In this document: piece after piece, positions 8,701 through 15,030 of the stretch
How positions within the stretch are numbered: the first letter of the stretch is position 1
How the letters are laid out: each line of letters begins with the position of its first letter
NCBI GenBank assembly: GCA_021157555.1
Contig: JAGGWL010000319.1
Location: 1 to 15,376 of the forward strand
Source of the DNA: Deltaproteobacteria bacterium
GTDB lineage: Bacteria; Desulfobacterota; Desulfobacteria; Desulfobacterales; BuS5
DNA length: 15,376 bases
Direction: 5' to 3'
Program-made: the position numbers and the translations under genes
Notes under the pieces: generated by a model
Databases searched by the model: none
What the model was told of the DNA's origin: nothing
What the model saw: the letters and a program-made list of their open reading frames with translations, nothing else

Positions 8701-11608
8701 CCACCATGGCTGGAATGTCATGGACATTTATTATTTTTTCCAAAAGCCATGCATAAAACGCAACCTGCCATTTATGATGAAAACGCGGAGATGTGCTGCT
8801 TTTGATATCTCCAACTTCAATTACAGCTTTTTTTATTCCATTAAATTCTTTTGCTGATAAAACAAGAAGATCAGGAACCCCTGTTCCGTTCATATTCAAG
8901 CAATCCTGATTCAAATTGTCTACTTTGAGCAGACATTGTGAAAGAAAAACAGGTTTTGTGCTATAATTATTATTTGTCATATCATAGGATATAACCTTGG
9001 GGATTAATGTGTTGAGCTGTTCCAGAAATGCTTTAAACCGCGAATCCTGCGATCCTGTGGTTTTCATGAAGATGATGGTTGTCCCTTGTTTTTTCAGATC
9101 TTCCAGCACATTTTTTTCATGTATGATTCCATGGCTCATTAAAAGGGTTCTAAACTGATCATGGTTTGAAGAAATTCCGGTTTGAATCAGGGAATCCAGG
9201 CCAAGGAATTTAAAACAAAATCGCCTTTGACACTGTGCATGAAAAAAATAATCACTGACCATTGTGGCGGTGAGGGGGGCAGCATTATTTATATTAAGGC
9301 AGGGTTGCCTGAATTGCTCTGTATGGAGAAAATTACGGGCTTGTTCAACTCCATCTTGTCTGCTTTTTTCTTTTTCCATCTCCAACAAAGAATCCTCAGG
9401 GATGATATCAATGGCGCATGGTTCTGGATTATATTGGTCCTGATTATATGGGTCAGGCTCACTCTGAACAGAAGTCTCAAGAAGAAGATTTGCCTTATCA
9501 CCTGAAATAATTTTTGATGTGCTATCAAGATAATGGGCAAATGTGCGCGCCACCCGGTGGTCAAAAAGAAAATCCGTCAATTCCTGTATAAGCAAATTTT
9601 TTGGCAGGGTTTTACAAAACAGATTCAAAGGGATAAGGCTGCCCAGTATTTTAAAATGTCTTTTAACCCAGGGTTTAAACTCTTCCTGATCTACCGGCAG
9701 TTTCATATCTTCAAAGCTGATCCAGTGTGAGCATTCCAGGCCGATTTCATCAGATGTTATAAACAGCTCATCATCCTTAAAATTTTCCCTGATACTCCAC
9801 TCAAGCACCAGGTTACCTGCGGAACCGATAAATGTACGATAACGAAAAAAAGCTTTTTTGCCAGGTACAACCTCAATGCCATTTTCCAGAACAACTTTTT
9901 TTTCACCCTGTTTAAGCTCTCTACGGAAGAGTTTTTTTGTCCTGGCAAAGAGGCAGGTTTTATCTTCAATTTTACCTGTTTTAAGGATATTGCCCATAGC
10001 CTTTGCCACTTCACAGGAAATATGCGCGCCCATACCAATCCATGCCAGTTGTTTTTCGTCCCGGCCTTTGGAAGGCCTTGCCAGTACACTCTTTCTTTCG
10101 CCTGTATCAATCTTTAAAATTCTAAGACGCCTTCCAGCAATGTAAACTCTATCTCCCACCTCCATCTGGGAAACAATGGATTGTGGAATATCCGCAATGG
10201 CTTTTTCAGATACCTCCAGGATATATTCCTCTTCTGCTTCGGGAAAGTTTCCCCAGATTTTATAATCAAAAAGGTGATTGCGGTATTGCCAGCCACCTCC
10301 AAGCAGACCATTTATCTCAGATTTTTTTAGCCAGCATTTTTTTTCAAGTGATTCAAACACAGAAGGCAAGATTTCATGCTGTGCCGGAAAAAGAGATTGC
10401 AGGGACGAAAGAGATAGCCTTTTTTTTTCATAAAGGCAGGATATCACCTGCTGACTCAATACACTGGGCAACGTCTTGGCAGATGGAGATTCAATCATTC
10501 CTTTACGAGACAATTCAAGGAGGGCAAGAAAACGCACCACCTGCGCTCCGGAACGTTCACCACAGCAAAGTCCCCAGAAATTTATCTGATCTTCACGTCG
10601 ATTGGCCCTGCCAATGCGTTGGAGAAAAGCCGATACTGAATTTGGCGGCTCATATAAAAGCACTGCATCCACATCCCCCACATCAATGCCCAACTCAAGA
10701 GTGCTGGTGGCAATGCACAGGGCATGAGGTCTCCTGCGGAACTTTTCTTCAACCATCTTTCGTTCCAGAGGCTTGAGATTTGAATAATGCAACTCTGAAA
10801 CACCTTGAAATCTTCCGGTTTTGTTGACAATGCCAAGCAATCTATCGCAGGCAGCCCTGCTATTGACAAAAACAAGTATTTTCCGATACTGCCAGGTATC
10901 ATACAGGTCATTGAGCAAAGCCGGGAGCTCGGATTCCTCCTGTTTAATATGAAGCAGACGTGCAATTATCTTTCTTTTGACATCGGTAATGATGCGCTGT
11001 GTATTAATACTGAAATTAAAAAAATCAATAACAGCATCTACACGTGCAATGGTGGCTGACATGGCTATTTTTTGGAGTACCCGGCCTGTTCTACGTTCAA
11101 GGCGAGTAAAGAGGTAGACAAGATGGCGTCCCCTGTATTGGTGAATCAAGGGATGAACCTCATCAATAATCACTGTTCCCACCCGAAATAAAAAGCCCTT
11201 GAGATCAGGATTCGCACTTCCCAGCATCACATCCAGGGATTCAGGGGTAGTGAACATGATATCAGGACGTTTTCCTCCCGCACGTTTGATATCACCGGTT
11301 CGAATGGCAAGGTTGAGCCCAAGACGTTCTGTGATAACAGATTCAAACCGTCTTTTTAAATCCATGGCAAGCGCCCTGGTGGGAATGATATATAGAACAG
11401 CAGTTTTTCTGCCAGAGCTGATTACCCGTTCCAGACATGGAGCAAGCACGGCCTCGCTTTTGCCTGATCCCGTGGCAGCCTGCAGCACCAGATCCTGGCC
11501 CGAAAGGATGGGGGAAACAGCATCCCTCTGGATGCTGTACAAACTTTCAAAAGCACCGTAAAAGGCGCGGAATGTATTAGGAAGTTGTAAAAGAAGTGAG
11601 TTAGACAT
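5720..11608 (-). CDS. Giant SF2 helicase / Cas4-like nuclease / SF1 helicase fusion
   Basis: A 1962-residue protein. SF2 core of Lhr/DEAD type: ATGSGKS (45-51), PTRAL (76-80), DEVH (149-152), SAT (184-186), helicase-C with TSTLELGIDVG (301-311) and QRIGRANR (330-337). About 400 residues of accessory sequence follow. Cas4/RecB-type PD-(D/E)XK nuclease at about 780-1037: GVPD (910-913), EVGDIK (931-936), Q948 and Y952. Cys793 together with Cys1026, Cys1029 and Cys1035 fits a 4Fe-4S cluster. An HhH-like PGLTLGELLKLRKMG (1049-1063) and a degenerate RNase H-like segment (about 1100-1320) come next. C-terminal Dna2/Upf1-type SF1 helicase: GPPGTGKT (1535-1542), DEAS (1665-1668), GDVNQLPP (1690-1697), VDTIERVQGAE (1867-1877), RLNVAMTRAK (1903-1912). 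All motor and nuclease motifs look intact. ATG 11608 has no strong Shine-Dalgarno, but later starts would cut the helicase. Parts resemble COG1205, COG2251 (TM0106) and COG1112. A role in defence or DNA repair is inferred. Confidence 0.93.
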   Translation of the reverse strand: MSNSLLLQLPNTFRAFYGAFESLYSIQRDAVSPILSGQDLVLQAATGSGKSEAVLAPCLERVISSGRKTAVLYIIPTRALAMDLKRRFESVITERLGLNLAIRTGDIKRAGGKRPDIMFTTPESLDVMLGSANPDLKGFLFRVGTVIIDEVHPLIHQYRGRHLVYLFTRLERRTGRVLQKIAMSATIARVDAVIDFFNFSINTQRIITDVKRKIIARLLHIKQEESELPALLNDLYDTWQYRKILVFVNSRAACDRLLGIVNKTGRFQGVSELHYSNLKPLERKMVEEKFRRRPHALCIATSTLELGIDVGDVDAVLLYEPPNSVSAFLQRIGRANRREDQINFWGLCCGERSGAQVVRFLALLELSRKGMIESPSAKTLPSVLSQQVISCLYEKKRLSLSSLQSLFPAQHEILPSVFESLEKKCWLKKSEINGLLGGGWQYRNHLFDYKIWGNFPEAEEEYILEVSEKAIADIPQSIVSQMEVGDRVYIAGRRLRILKIDTGERKSVLARPSKGRDEKQLAWIGMGAHISCEVAKAMGNILKTGKIEDKTCLFARTKKLFRRELKQGEKKVVLENGIEVVPGKKAFFRYRTFIGSAGNLVLEWSIRENFKDDELFITSDEIGLECSHWISFEDMKLPVDQEEFKPWVKRHFKILGSLIPLNLFCKTLPKNLLIQELTDFLFDHRVARTFAHYLDSTSKIISGDKANLLLETSVQSEPDPYNQDQYNPEPCAIDIIPEDSLLEMEKEKSRQDGVEQARNFLHTEQFRQPCLNINNAAPLTATMVSDYFFHAQCQRRFCFKFLGLDSLIQTGISSNHDQFRTLLMSHGIIHEKNVLEDLKKQGTTIIFMKTTGSQDSRFKAFLEQLNTLIPKVISYDMTNNNYSTKPVFLSQCLLKVDNLNQDCLNMNGTGVPDLLVLSAKEFNGIKKAVIEVGDIKSSTSPRFHHKWQVAFYAWLLEKIINVHDIPAMVAKTGVLFTRPSVKNRQYEKYRFDLKAYLAAFPMLFKTIQSFLSQPASAADHRLQSHCVSCKWYSVCYQNALVNEDIQFLPGLTLGELLKLRKMGCATIAQTHAALEKAPFDDKKNHRAENSEVSETGFTLEQKKHLSGRCAAFLENRIFLKKKYTRLFPSNISRIFFIHMKKDLLTGLPCALGLQVIDQVDPLGTPIESHVWIMKNDQEQRETWQKFVGLLSTLWEKSIFNGKAPHIFHFGSGSRLDILQWGEAEQGKEPRFLWQTQPSPWTDLRRIFKAHFYMPVPGVVSLFTLGHLFGCNVEVDHPETLFHHHGTDDLKLAGVKASLSIMVELYAKASLYLESQWVREWDASLEKDSRVLPYLGFIKEEQRLQENDILTLQELTLQERMLRFRAIGYLSFAHTRLDHEGRFLYILKTSRETCPSKFRKGDFLKLAPHGIFDIQSGFPVIMAEYDMEAGEISLLSRSGKMHLSKNLLYSIEEDISDWNQAKLTHVATTLFAAHRSAEGQPHSLQQLLAGESLTRQSSDLLSWLKKWLTRNNTGLNPSQQNALALPFQYRTSMIQGPPGTGKTHLLGWTLIALIMQAHEDKRPLRIGVSALTHQAIDTVLKKVTALVNRYLPGIFPGHCIKWGQGRQSEKIDKKSSKGMEVEFQGDADDVLARPWLILGATGYGFYNLFNSKNKEFPPALDWIIFDEASQVPVPQALLSLIYSKGNFLFLGDVNQLPPIVLGDYGEYNREPAGLLLNQSIMANLLGIYPKLHQETLNITYRMNKEICAFPGRTWYKNMLDPATANAHARLALDKPLHKVTTNPELTHKYDKILDPAKPVVLVLTDHQGCSQKSDMEAELMAALANRLMIDYKILPDQMALISPHRAQNNAIIKRLGDKMPKDIQLPLVDTIERVQGAEREIIIFGITSSDPDHLLSEFLNSPNRLNVAMTRAKTKLILIGSNAFFSIIPDSESILEKNSCFKQLLTHCQKQNAVFNFSSTAMP

Positions 11609-11661
11609 TTAAATGAAAATGATGGGATTATTTATTTAAAATGTTACATAGAACCTGTCGG

Positions 11662-11677
11662 TAGACAATATTGTCTA
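11662..11677. promoter_or_regulatory. Perfect 16-bp palindrome, probable operator
   Basis: TAGACAATATTGTCTA is an exact 16-bp inverted repeat in the divergent region between the giant helicase gene and the plus-strand accessory genes. Each strand of the palindrome supplies a TTGTCT, a reasonable -35 element. TTGTCT is followed after 16 bp by TATCTT on the plus strand and by TAACAT on the minus strand. A dimeric repressor bound here could control both directions. The cognate regulator is not identifiable. Confidence 0.5.
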
Positions 11678-11767
11678 TTATATATTACAAACTATCTTAA
11701 TTTACAATAAAAAATAAATGGTACCGATATTACAGCGAATCAATACAAGGTCTGGTTTGAATCTGCC

Positions 11768-11868
11768 AGGAGGTGATCTTGATGCCCGCTTGTCCAAAAT
11801 TTTCTTGCTTTCAGTCCAGGTTTGGTCTTAATATAGGTCGAGTATCATATAGGTTGAGTATCATATAG
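11768..11868 (+). CDS. Short ORF (28 codons) behind an 11-base anti-SD match
   Basis: AGGAGGTGATC (11768-11778) is an 11-base perfect complement of the usual 16S rRNA 3' tail. It is followed at ideal spacing by ATG (11782), which opens a 28-codon frame starting MPACPKFSCF and ending at TAG 11866-11868. The last codons run into the 16-bp tandem repeats, and the antitoxin start lies 29 bases further on. It may be a leader peptide, a decayed gene start, or chance. The peptide resembles nothing I know. The coordinates given include the ribosome-binding site. Confidence 0.3.
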
Positions 11869-11880
11869 GTCGAGTATCAT
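11833..11880 (+). repeat. Three tandem 16-bp direct repeats before the antitoxin gene
   Basis: The unit ATAGGTCGAGTATCAT occurs at 11833-11848, 11849-11864 (one C to T change) and 11865-11880 with no gap. The array ends 17 bp before the antitoxin ATG, directly ahead of its ribosome-binding site. Iterated sites in this position are typical of autoregulatory operators of toxin-antitoxin operons, though these are direct repeats rather than palindromes. Confidence 0.9.
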
Positions 11881-11897
11881 TAAAGAGAGGATTGTAT

Positions 11898-12176
11898 ATG
11901 AAATTAAGCGTATCGATAAAACCCATAAGTTATTTTAAATCTCATGCTGCTGAAATTATCCGACGCATCTCAGAAAACCAGGAGTCAATGATTATTACCC
12001 AAAGAGGAGAGGCAAAAGCGGTGATTCAGGATATTTGCAAATACGAACAGACCCAGGAAAGTCTTGCAATGCTGAAAATTCTGGCTCAAAGCCGGAAAAG
12101 CTTAAACAAAGGAGATGTTCGACTTGCAGCCGATGTTTTCAATGAGCTGAAAATAAAGGATGATTCTCTCTCATGA
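11898..12176 (+). CDS. Type II antitoxin, Phd/YefM family
   Basis: A 92-residue protein starting at ATG 11898 with GAGAGG seven bases upstream. An in-frame TTG two codons earlier is less likely. The N-terminal half (SIKPISYFKSHAAEIIRRI...SMIITQRGEAKAVIQD) has the Phd/YefM fold signature: two helices, a beta hairpin with the TxxGxxxAV pattern, and a helix. It is DNA-binding and expected to repress its own operon. The C-terminal part is the flexible toxin-neutralising tail. Its stop overlaps the toxin start (ATGA), which indicates translational coupling. The tandem repeats just upstream are candidate operators. Confidence 0.9.
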   Translation: MKLSVSIKPISYFKSHAAEIIRRISENQESMIITQRGEAKAVIQDICKYEQTQESLAMLKILAQSRKSLNKGDVRLAADVFNELKIKDDSLS

Positions 12177-12496
12177 GTTTTATTGTTCATATAATAGGAG
12201 ATGCCGAAAAAGATTTATATGAAATCTATGATTATGTCAGAAAATCGAACTTTCCGATCAATGCCCGAAAATTATTTTCACGGCTAAAACAGGCATGCCT
12301 CAGTCTTGCGGACAATCCGGAGCGAGGGCATATCCCAGCTGAACTTGAAAGAATAGGTGTTTATGAGTATCGGGAAATTCACATTAAAGTACACAGAATT
12401 ATCTATCAGATTGTTGATAATAACGTATTTATTCATTGCATTTTGGACGGCAGGAGAGATCTGCAAGAACTGCTGGAACATAGAATTTTGAGATAA
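12173..12496 (+). CDS. Type II toxin, RelE/ParE family
   Basis: A 107-residue protein whose ATG overlaps the antitoxin stop by four bases. It has the RelE/ParE layout: an N-terminal strand and helices (AEKDLYEIYDYV), then LADNPERGHIP, YREIHIKVHRIIYQI and the C-terminal IHCILDGRRDLQELLEHRIL. This C-terminal pattern is the one I associate with plasmid-stabilisation (RelE_StbE-like) toxins. The sequence does not decide between mRNA cleavage (RelE) and gyrase poisoning (ParE). Both members appear intact, so the pair could act as an addiction module that stabilises this accessory segment or as an abortive-infection element. Confidence 0.92.
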   Translation: MSFIVHIIGDAEKDLYEIYDYVRKSNFPINARKLFSRLKQACLSLADNPERGHIPAELERIGVYEYREIHIKVHRIIYQIVDNNVFIHCILDGRRDLQELLEHRILR

Positions 12497-12540
12497 AAAA
12501 AATTACACCCTTCCTTATGTCAAATGTTAAAATTGAGTAA

Positions 12541-12789
12541 TTATCTAATTTTTACAAGCTCCACGAGCTTGATCTCATCTCCGACAAATCAAAGGACCAA
12601 TTGGATGCCAGAATAAAAAAGTTCTACGATGCAACCGAGTCTCAGGAACCCGATTCGACGAGAAGGTGTTTAACTCCCAACGGCAGGTTTTTTGATCTGC
12701 TACTGACAGCAGAAAATCTTAAAGATGCAAAAAAAGAAATAATAGAAATAAAACAATTGGGAAACAGGTTGAAAATATTACGAAAATGA
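12541..12789 (+). pseudogene. Unassigned coding remnant upstream of cas6
   Basis: A frame open from a stop at 12538-12540 to TGA at 12787-12789 encodes about 82 residues of ordinary charged, helical protein sequence. It starts LSNFYKLHELDLISDK, continues through QLDARIKKFYDATES, and ends in KDAKKEIIEIKQLGNRLK. The only starts are TTG or weaker ones: TTG 12601 gives 62 codons with no Shine-Dalgarno. The composition looks like true protein from its first codon, which suggests a gene that has lost its 5' part. I do not recognise the family. Its position just ahead of cas6 makes a former cas-linked or toxin-linked gene possible. Confidence 0.4.
12555..12571. terminator. 7-bp hairpin after the toxin gene
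   Basis: CAAGCTC-CAC-GAGCTTG is a perfect 7-bp inverted repeat with a 3-base loop, about 60 bp past the toxin stop. It is not followed by a T run, so it is at best a weak terminator. It may also be a coincidence of the coding remnant it overlaps. Confidence 0.25.
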
Positions 12790-12848
12790 ATCGCTGACAG
12801 AATTATATCAGATACAAAACCGATACAGTGGGGAAAAAAGGAGATATT

Positions 12849-13688
12849 TTGAGAGTTAAAATAACAGCCGGAACCAGGCAGCCTGCTGCCATTCCGTTTA
12901 ATTATAATTATGCCCTTCATTCCGCCATCTATGGTTTTATCAAAAAATCATCAAATGAATATTCCAGCTACCTTCATGATAAAGGGTTTATTAATGAAGC
13001 AGTAAAAAAACGATTCAAATTATTCACATTTTCAAAACTGTTTTTTGCGCCGTCAAGGATAAAAAAAAATGGATTCAACGGAGTCAAAGAGATCAGTTTT
13101 ATTTTTTCCACACCCATTGAGCAAAGTTACGAACACCTTATCCTGGGTCTGTTTTCAGACCAGACCTTTCACTTAAATTTTTTTGATGAAAAAATAAACT
13201 TTTCAGTCACACAGGTTGAATCCCTGCCTGAGCCACAATTTGACAGCGAATGCAAATTCCTCTGCCTTTCTCCCATTGCAGTCTCAACCCAGAGAGAAAA
13301 AGAAAATGGCTCCCTTGAACAGCACTACCTTGATTATATGAATCCTGAAGAAAGGGAACATTTTATTGAAAACATAAAAAAAAATCTGATTAATGAATAC
13401 CAGACATTTTATAAAACAGATTACACTGACCATGAGCAGGAATTTAAATTAAGTTTTGATGTAAACTACATTGCCAAACGCCAGGGAAAAATCAGCAAGC
13501 TGATTCATTTTAAAAAGATTGATAAAAATATAAAAACCAAAATTAAAGGCTTTGAAGCGCCTTTTAAAATTATTGCTGATTCCAGGCTTATTAAAATTGG
13601 TTATGATTGTGGTTTTGGAAATGGTGGCAGTATGGGGTTTGGGTGTGTGGAAATCATAATTAATACAGATAATAACAAAAACGATTAG
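12849..13688 (+). CDS. cas6: CRISPR repeat endoribonuclease Cas6, orphan
   Basis: A 279-residue protein. The start chosen is TTG 12849, because AAGGAG lies five bases upstream and the product then begins MRVKIT, as Cas6 proteins do. An in-frame GTG at 12828 is less likely. Cas6 cleaves CRISPR precursor RNA within repeats. Visible hallmarks are PFNYNYALHSAIYGFI (16-31), SSYLHDKGF (39-47), KLFTFS (57-62) and the C-terminal glycine-rich RNA-binding loop GFGNGGSMGFG (255-265). By analogy with Pyrococcus Cas6, Tyr28, His43 and Lys57 are candidate catalytic residues. The length (usual range about 240-280) and the intact motifs suggest function. No other cas gene and no CRISPR array lies in the window, so it either serves an array elsewhere or is left over from a lost locus. 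Confidence 0.92.
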   Translation: MRVKITAGTRQPAAIPFNYNYALHSAIYGFIKKSSNEYSSYLHDKGFINEAVKKRFKLFTFSKLFFAPSRIKKNGFNGVKEISFIFSTPIEQSYEHLILGLFSDQTFHLNFFDEKINFSVTQVESLPEPQFDSECKFLCLSPIAVSTQREKENGSLEQHYLDYMNPEEREHFIENIKKNLINEYQTFYKTDYTDHEQEFKLSFDVNYIAKRQGKISKLIHFKKIDKNIKTKIKGFEAPFKIIADSRLIKIGYDCGFGNGGSMGFGCVEIIINTDNNKND

Positions 13689-13692
13689 CAAA

Positions 13693-13721
13693 TTGATACA
13701 TTGACTTAATAAGCGTGATAT
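13693..13721 (+). promoter_or_regulatory. Possible promoter downstream of cas6
   Basis: TTGATA (13693-13698), a 17-base spacer, then TGATAT (13716-13721). It could drive the yhcG unit. The region is AT-rich, so chance matches are common. Confidence 0.25.
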
Positions 13722-13839
13722 AAGGTTAATGATATTGAGGTTAATATGACAAAAATTGTTTCTATAAAATTAATTATCAGTAAAATTATTTAAAGTAAAA
13801 TCGAAGCATTTTAGGGTTGGGAAAAAACAGGAGAAATCA

Positions 13840-13931
13840 ATGCATGTTCCGCACGAAGGTAAGCGCTGATGAAACAACGGGTTGAGGATTACCTGGATCA
13901 ACTCACCAAGGCAGGGAACCCGGAAAAGTAA
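13840..13931 (+). pseudogene. Two coupled mini-ORFs before yhcG, likely gene remnants
   Basis: AGGAGA precedes ATG 13840, which opens a 9-codon ORF (MHVPHEGKR, stop TGA 13867-13869). Its stop overlaps the ATG (13869) of a 20-codon ORF, MKQRVEDYLDQLTKAGNPEK, ending at TAA 13929-13931, 21 bp before yhcG. The TGATG coupling and the protein-like helical second peptide suggest the edges of deleted genes of an operon that once led into yhcG, or a translated leader. Neither can be assigned. Confidence 0.35.
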
Positions 13932-14268
13932 GAATTATGCTGGAGTAAAACCATGGTCACAAACAAACGTATCCCTATGCAGCCGGAAGGCGACAATCTG
14001 TTTGATCGCGTTATCTCTATTCTTGAACAAGCACGTTCCAACGCTGTTCGAGCCGTTAACAACAATATGGTAATAGCTTATTGGCTGATTGGACGGGAAA
14101 TCATACAGGAAATTCAGGCCGGAGATGAAAGGGCCGAATACGGCAAGCAGGTAATAGAAAAGCTTTCTGCCAAATTAAACCATAAATACAGCCGCGGTTT
14201 TTCTACCACCAATTTGCGCTACTTTCGAACCTTTTACATGGTCTATTCCAATCGGATCCCTGAGATTC

Positions 14269-14285
14269 GCCACATTGCATGTGGC
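14269..14285 (+). repeat. 6-bp inverted repeat inside yhcG
   Basis: GCCACA-TTGCA-TGTGGC forms a perfect 6-bp stem with a 5-base loop. It shares its GCCAC/GTGGC core with the larger inverted repeat 18 bp downstream. Confidence 0.6.
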
Positions 14286-14302
14286 AAATTCAAATCGTCC
14301 GG

Positions 14303-14329
14303 AAAACGCCACACCCAAAGTGGCGTTTT
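14303..14329 (+). repeat. Perfect 10-bp inverted repeat inside yhcG
   Basis: AAAACGCCAC (14303-14312) and GTGGCGTTTT (14320-14329) are exact inverse complements around a 7-base loop. The pair lies in the linker region of the coding sequence (about residues 117-126), between the DUF1016 helical part and the GWSHYR segment. Confidence 0.85.
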
Positions 14330-15030
14330 GGATGCCATGGCATTGGCGGTCAAGCAAGCCGGCATCGAGCGCGGATTTTCGCCCAATTTAGGATGGTCTC
14401 ATTACAGGGCTTTGATGAATGTAGAACATCAAAATGAACGCCTTTTTTATGAGATCGAAGCAGAAAACGAAGGCTGGGATGTCAAACACCTTAAACGTCA
14501 GATTCATACCTTTCTTTTTGCAAGGCTTCTCAAGAGCCGAGATAAAGAGACAGTTATGGAACTTGCCTGTCAGGGGCAAAGGCTCAGCACGCCGGCCGAT
14601 ACCATTAAAAACCCCTATATTCTCGATTTTCTTGGATTGCCGGATTTTCAAATCCATCATGAATCGGAAATTGAAAAGGCGATTATTGACAATCTTCAGT
14701 TATTTCTCCTTGAACTGGGCAAAGGCTTTGCTTTTGTCGGTCGTCAAAAACGCATGCAATTCGACGATAACTACTTTTATATTGATCTGGTTTTTTACAA
14801 CTGCATTCTGAAATGTTACCTTTTGATTGACCTCAAGATCGGCGAACTGACCCATCAGGATGTCGGCCAGATGGACGGTTATGTCCGGATGTTCGATGAC
14901 AAAAATCTTACAGAGGGGGACAACCCGACCATTGGTCTTATTCTCTGCGCAAAGAAAAACAAAACCATCGCCCGATATTCCGTGCTGAACAACAGCAAAC
15001 AGCTCTTTGCGTCTAAGTACATTGCTTTAT

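Larger units (their letters stand above)
12497..12848. other. 352-bp stretch without an intact gene
   Basis: Between the toxin stop and the cas6 start there is no intact gene. The stretch holds a small hairpin (12555-12571) and an open frame from 12541 to 12789 that looks like the 3' part of a decayed gene, listed separately. No CRISPR repeats, tRNA or insertion-sequence end are visible. Confidence 0.7.

Noticed and set aside
10183..10776. 197-codon plus-strand ORF
   Set aside because: It is antisense to the Lhr-type helicase part of the giant gene, which includes motif VI. It has no domain-like features and no ribosome-binding site.
11766..11780. AGGAGGTGATC as a 16S rRNA 3' end fragment
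   Set aside because: The bases beyond the 11-mer do not match 16S rRNA on either strand, and the spacing to an ATG fits a ribosome-binding site.
11833..11880. 16-bp tandem repeats as a CRISPR array
   Set aside because: Units are too short and directly contiguous with no spacers.
12642..12920. 92-codon minus-strand ORF across the cas6 start
   Set aside because: It overlaps the cas6 N-terminus and the upstream remnant in antisense, and has a low-complexity hydrophobic translation. No support for it as a gene.
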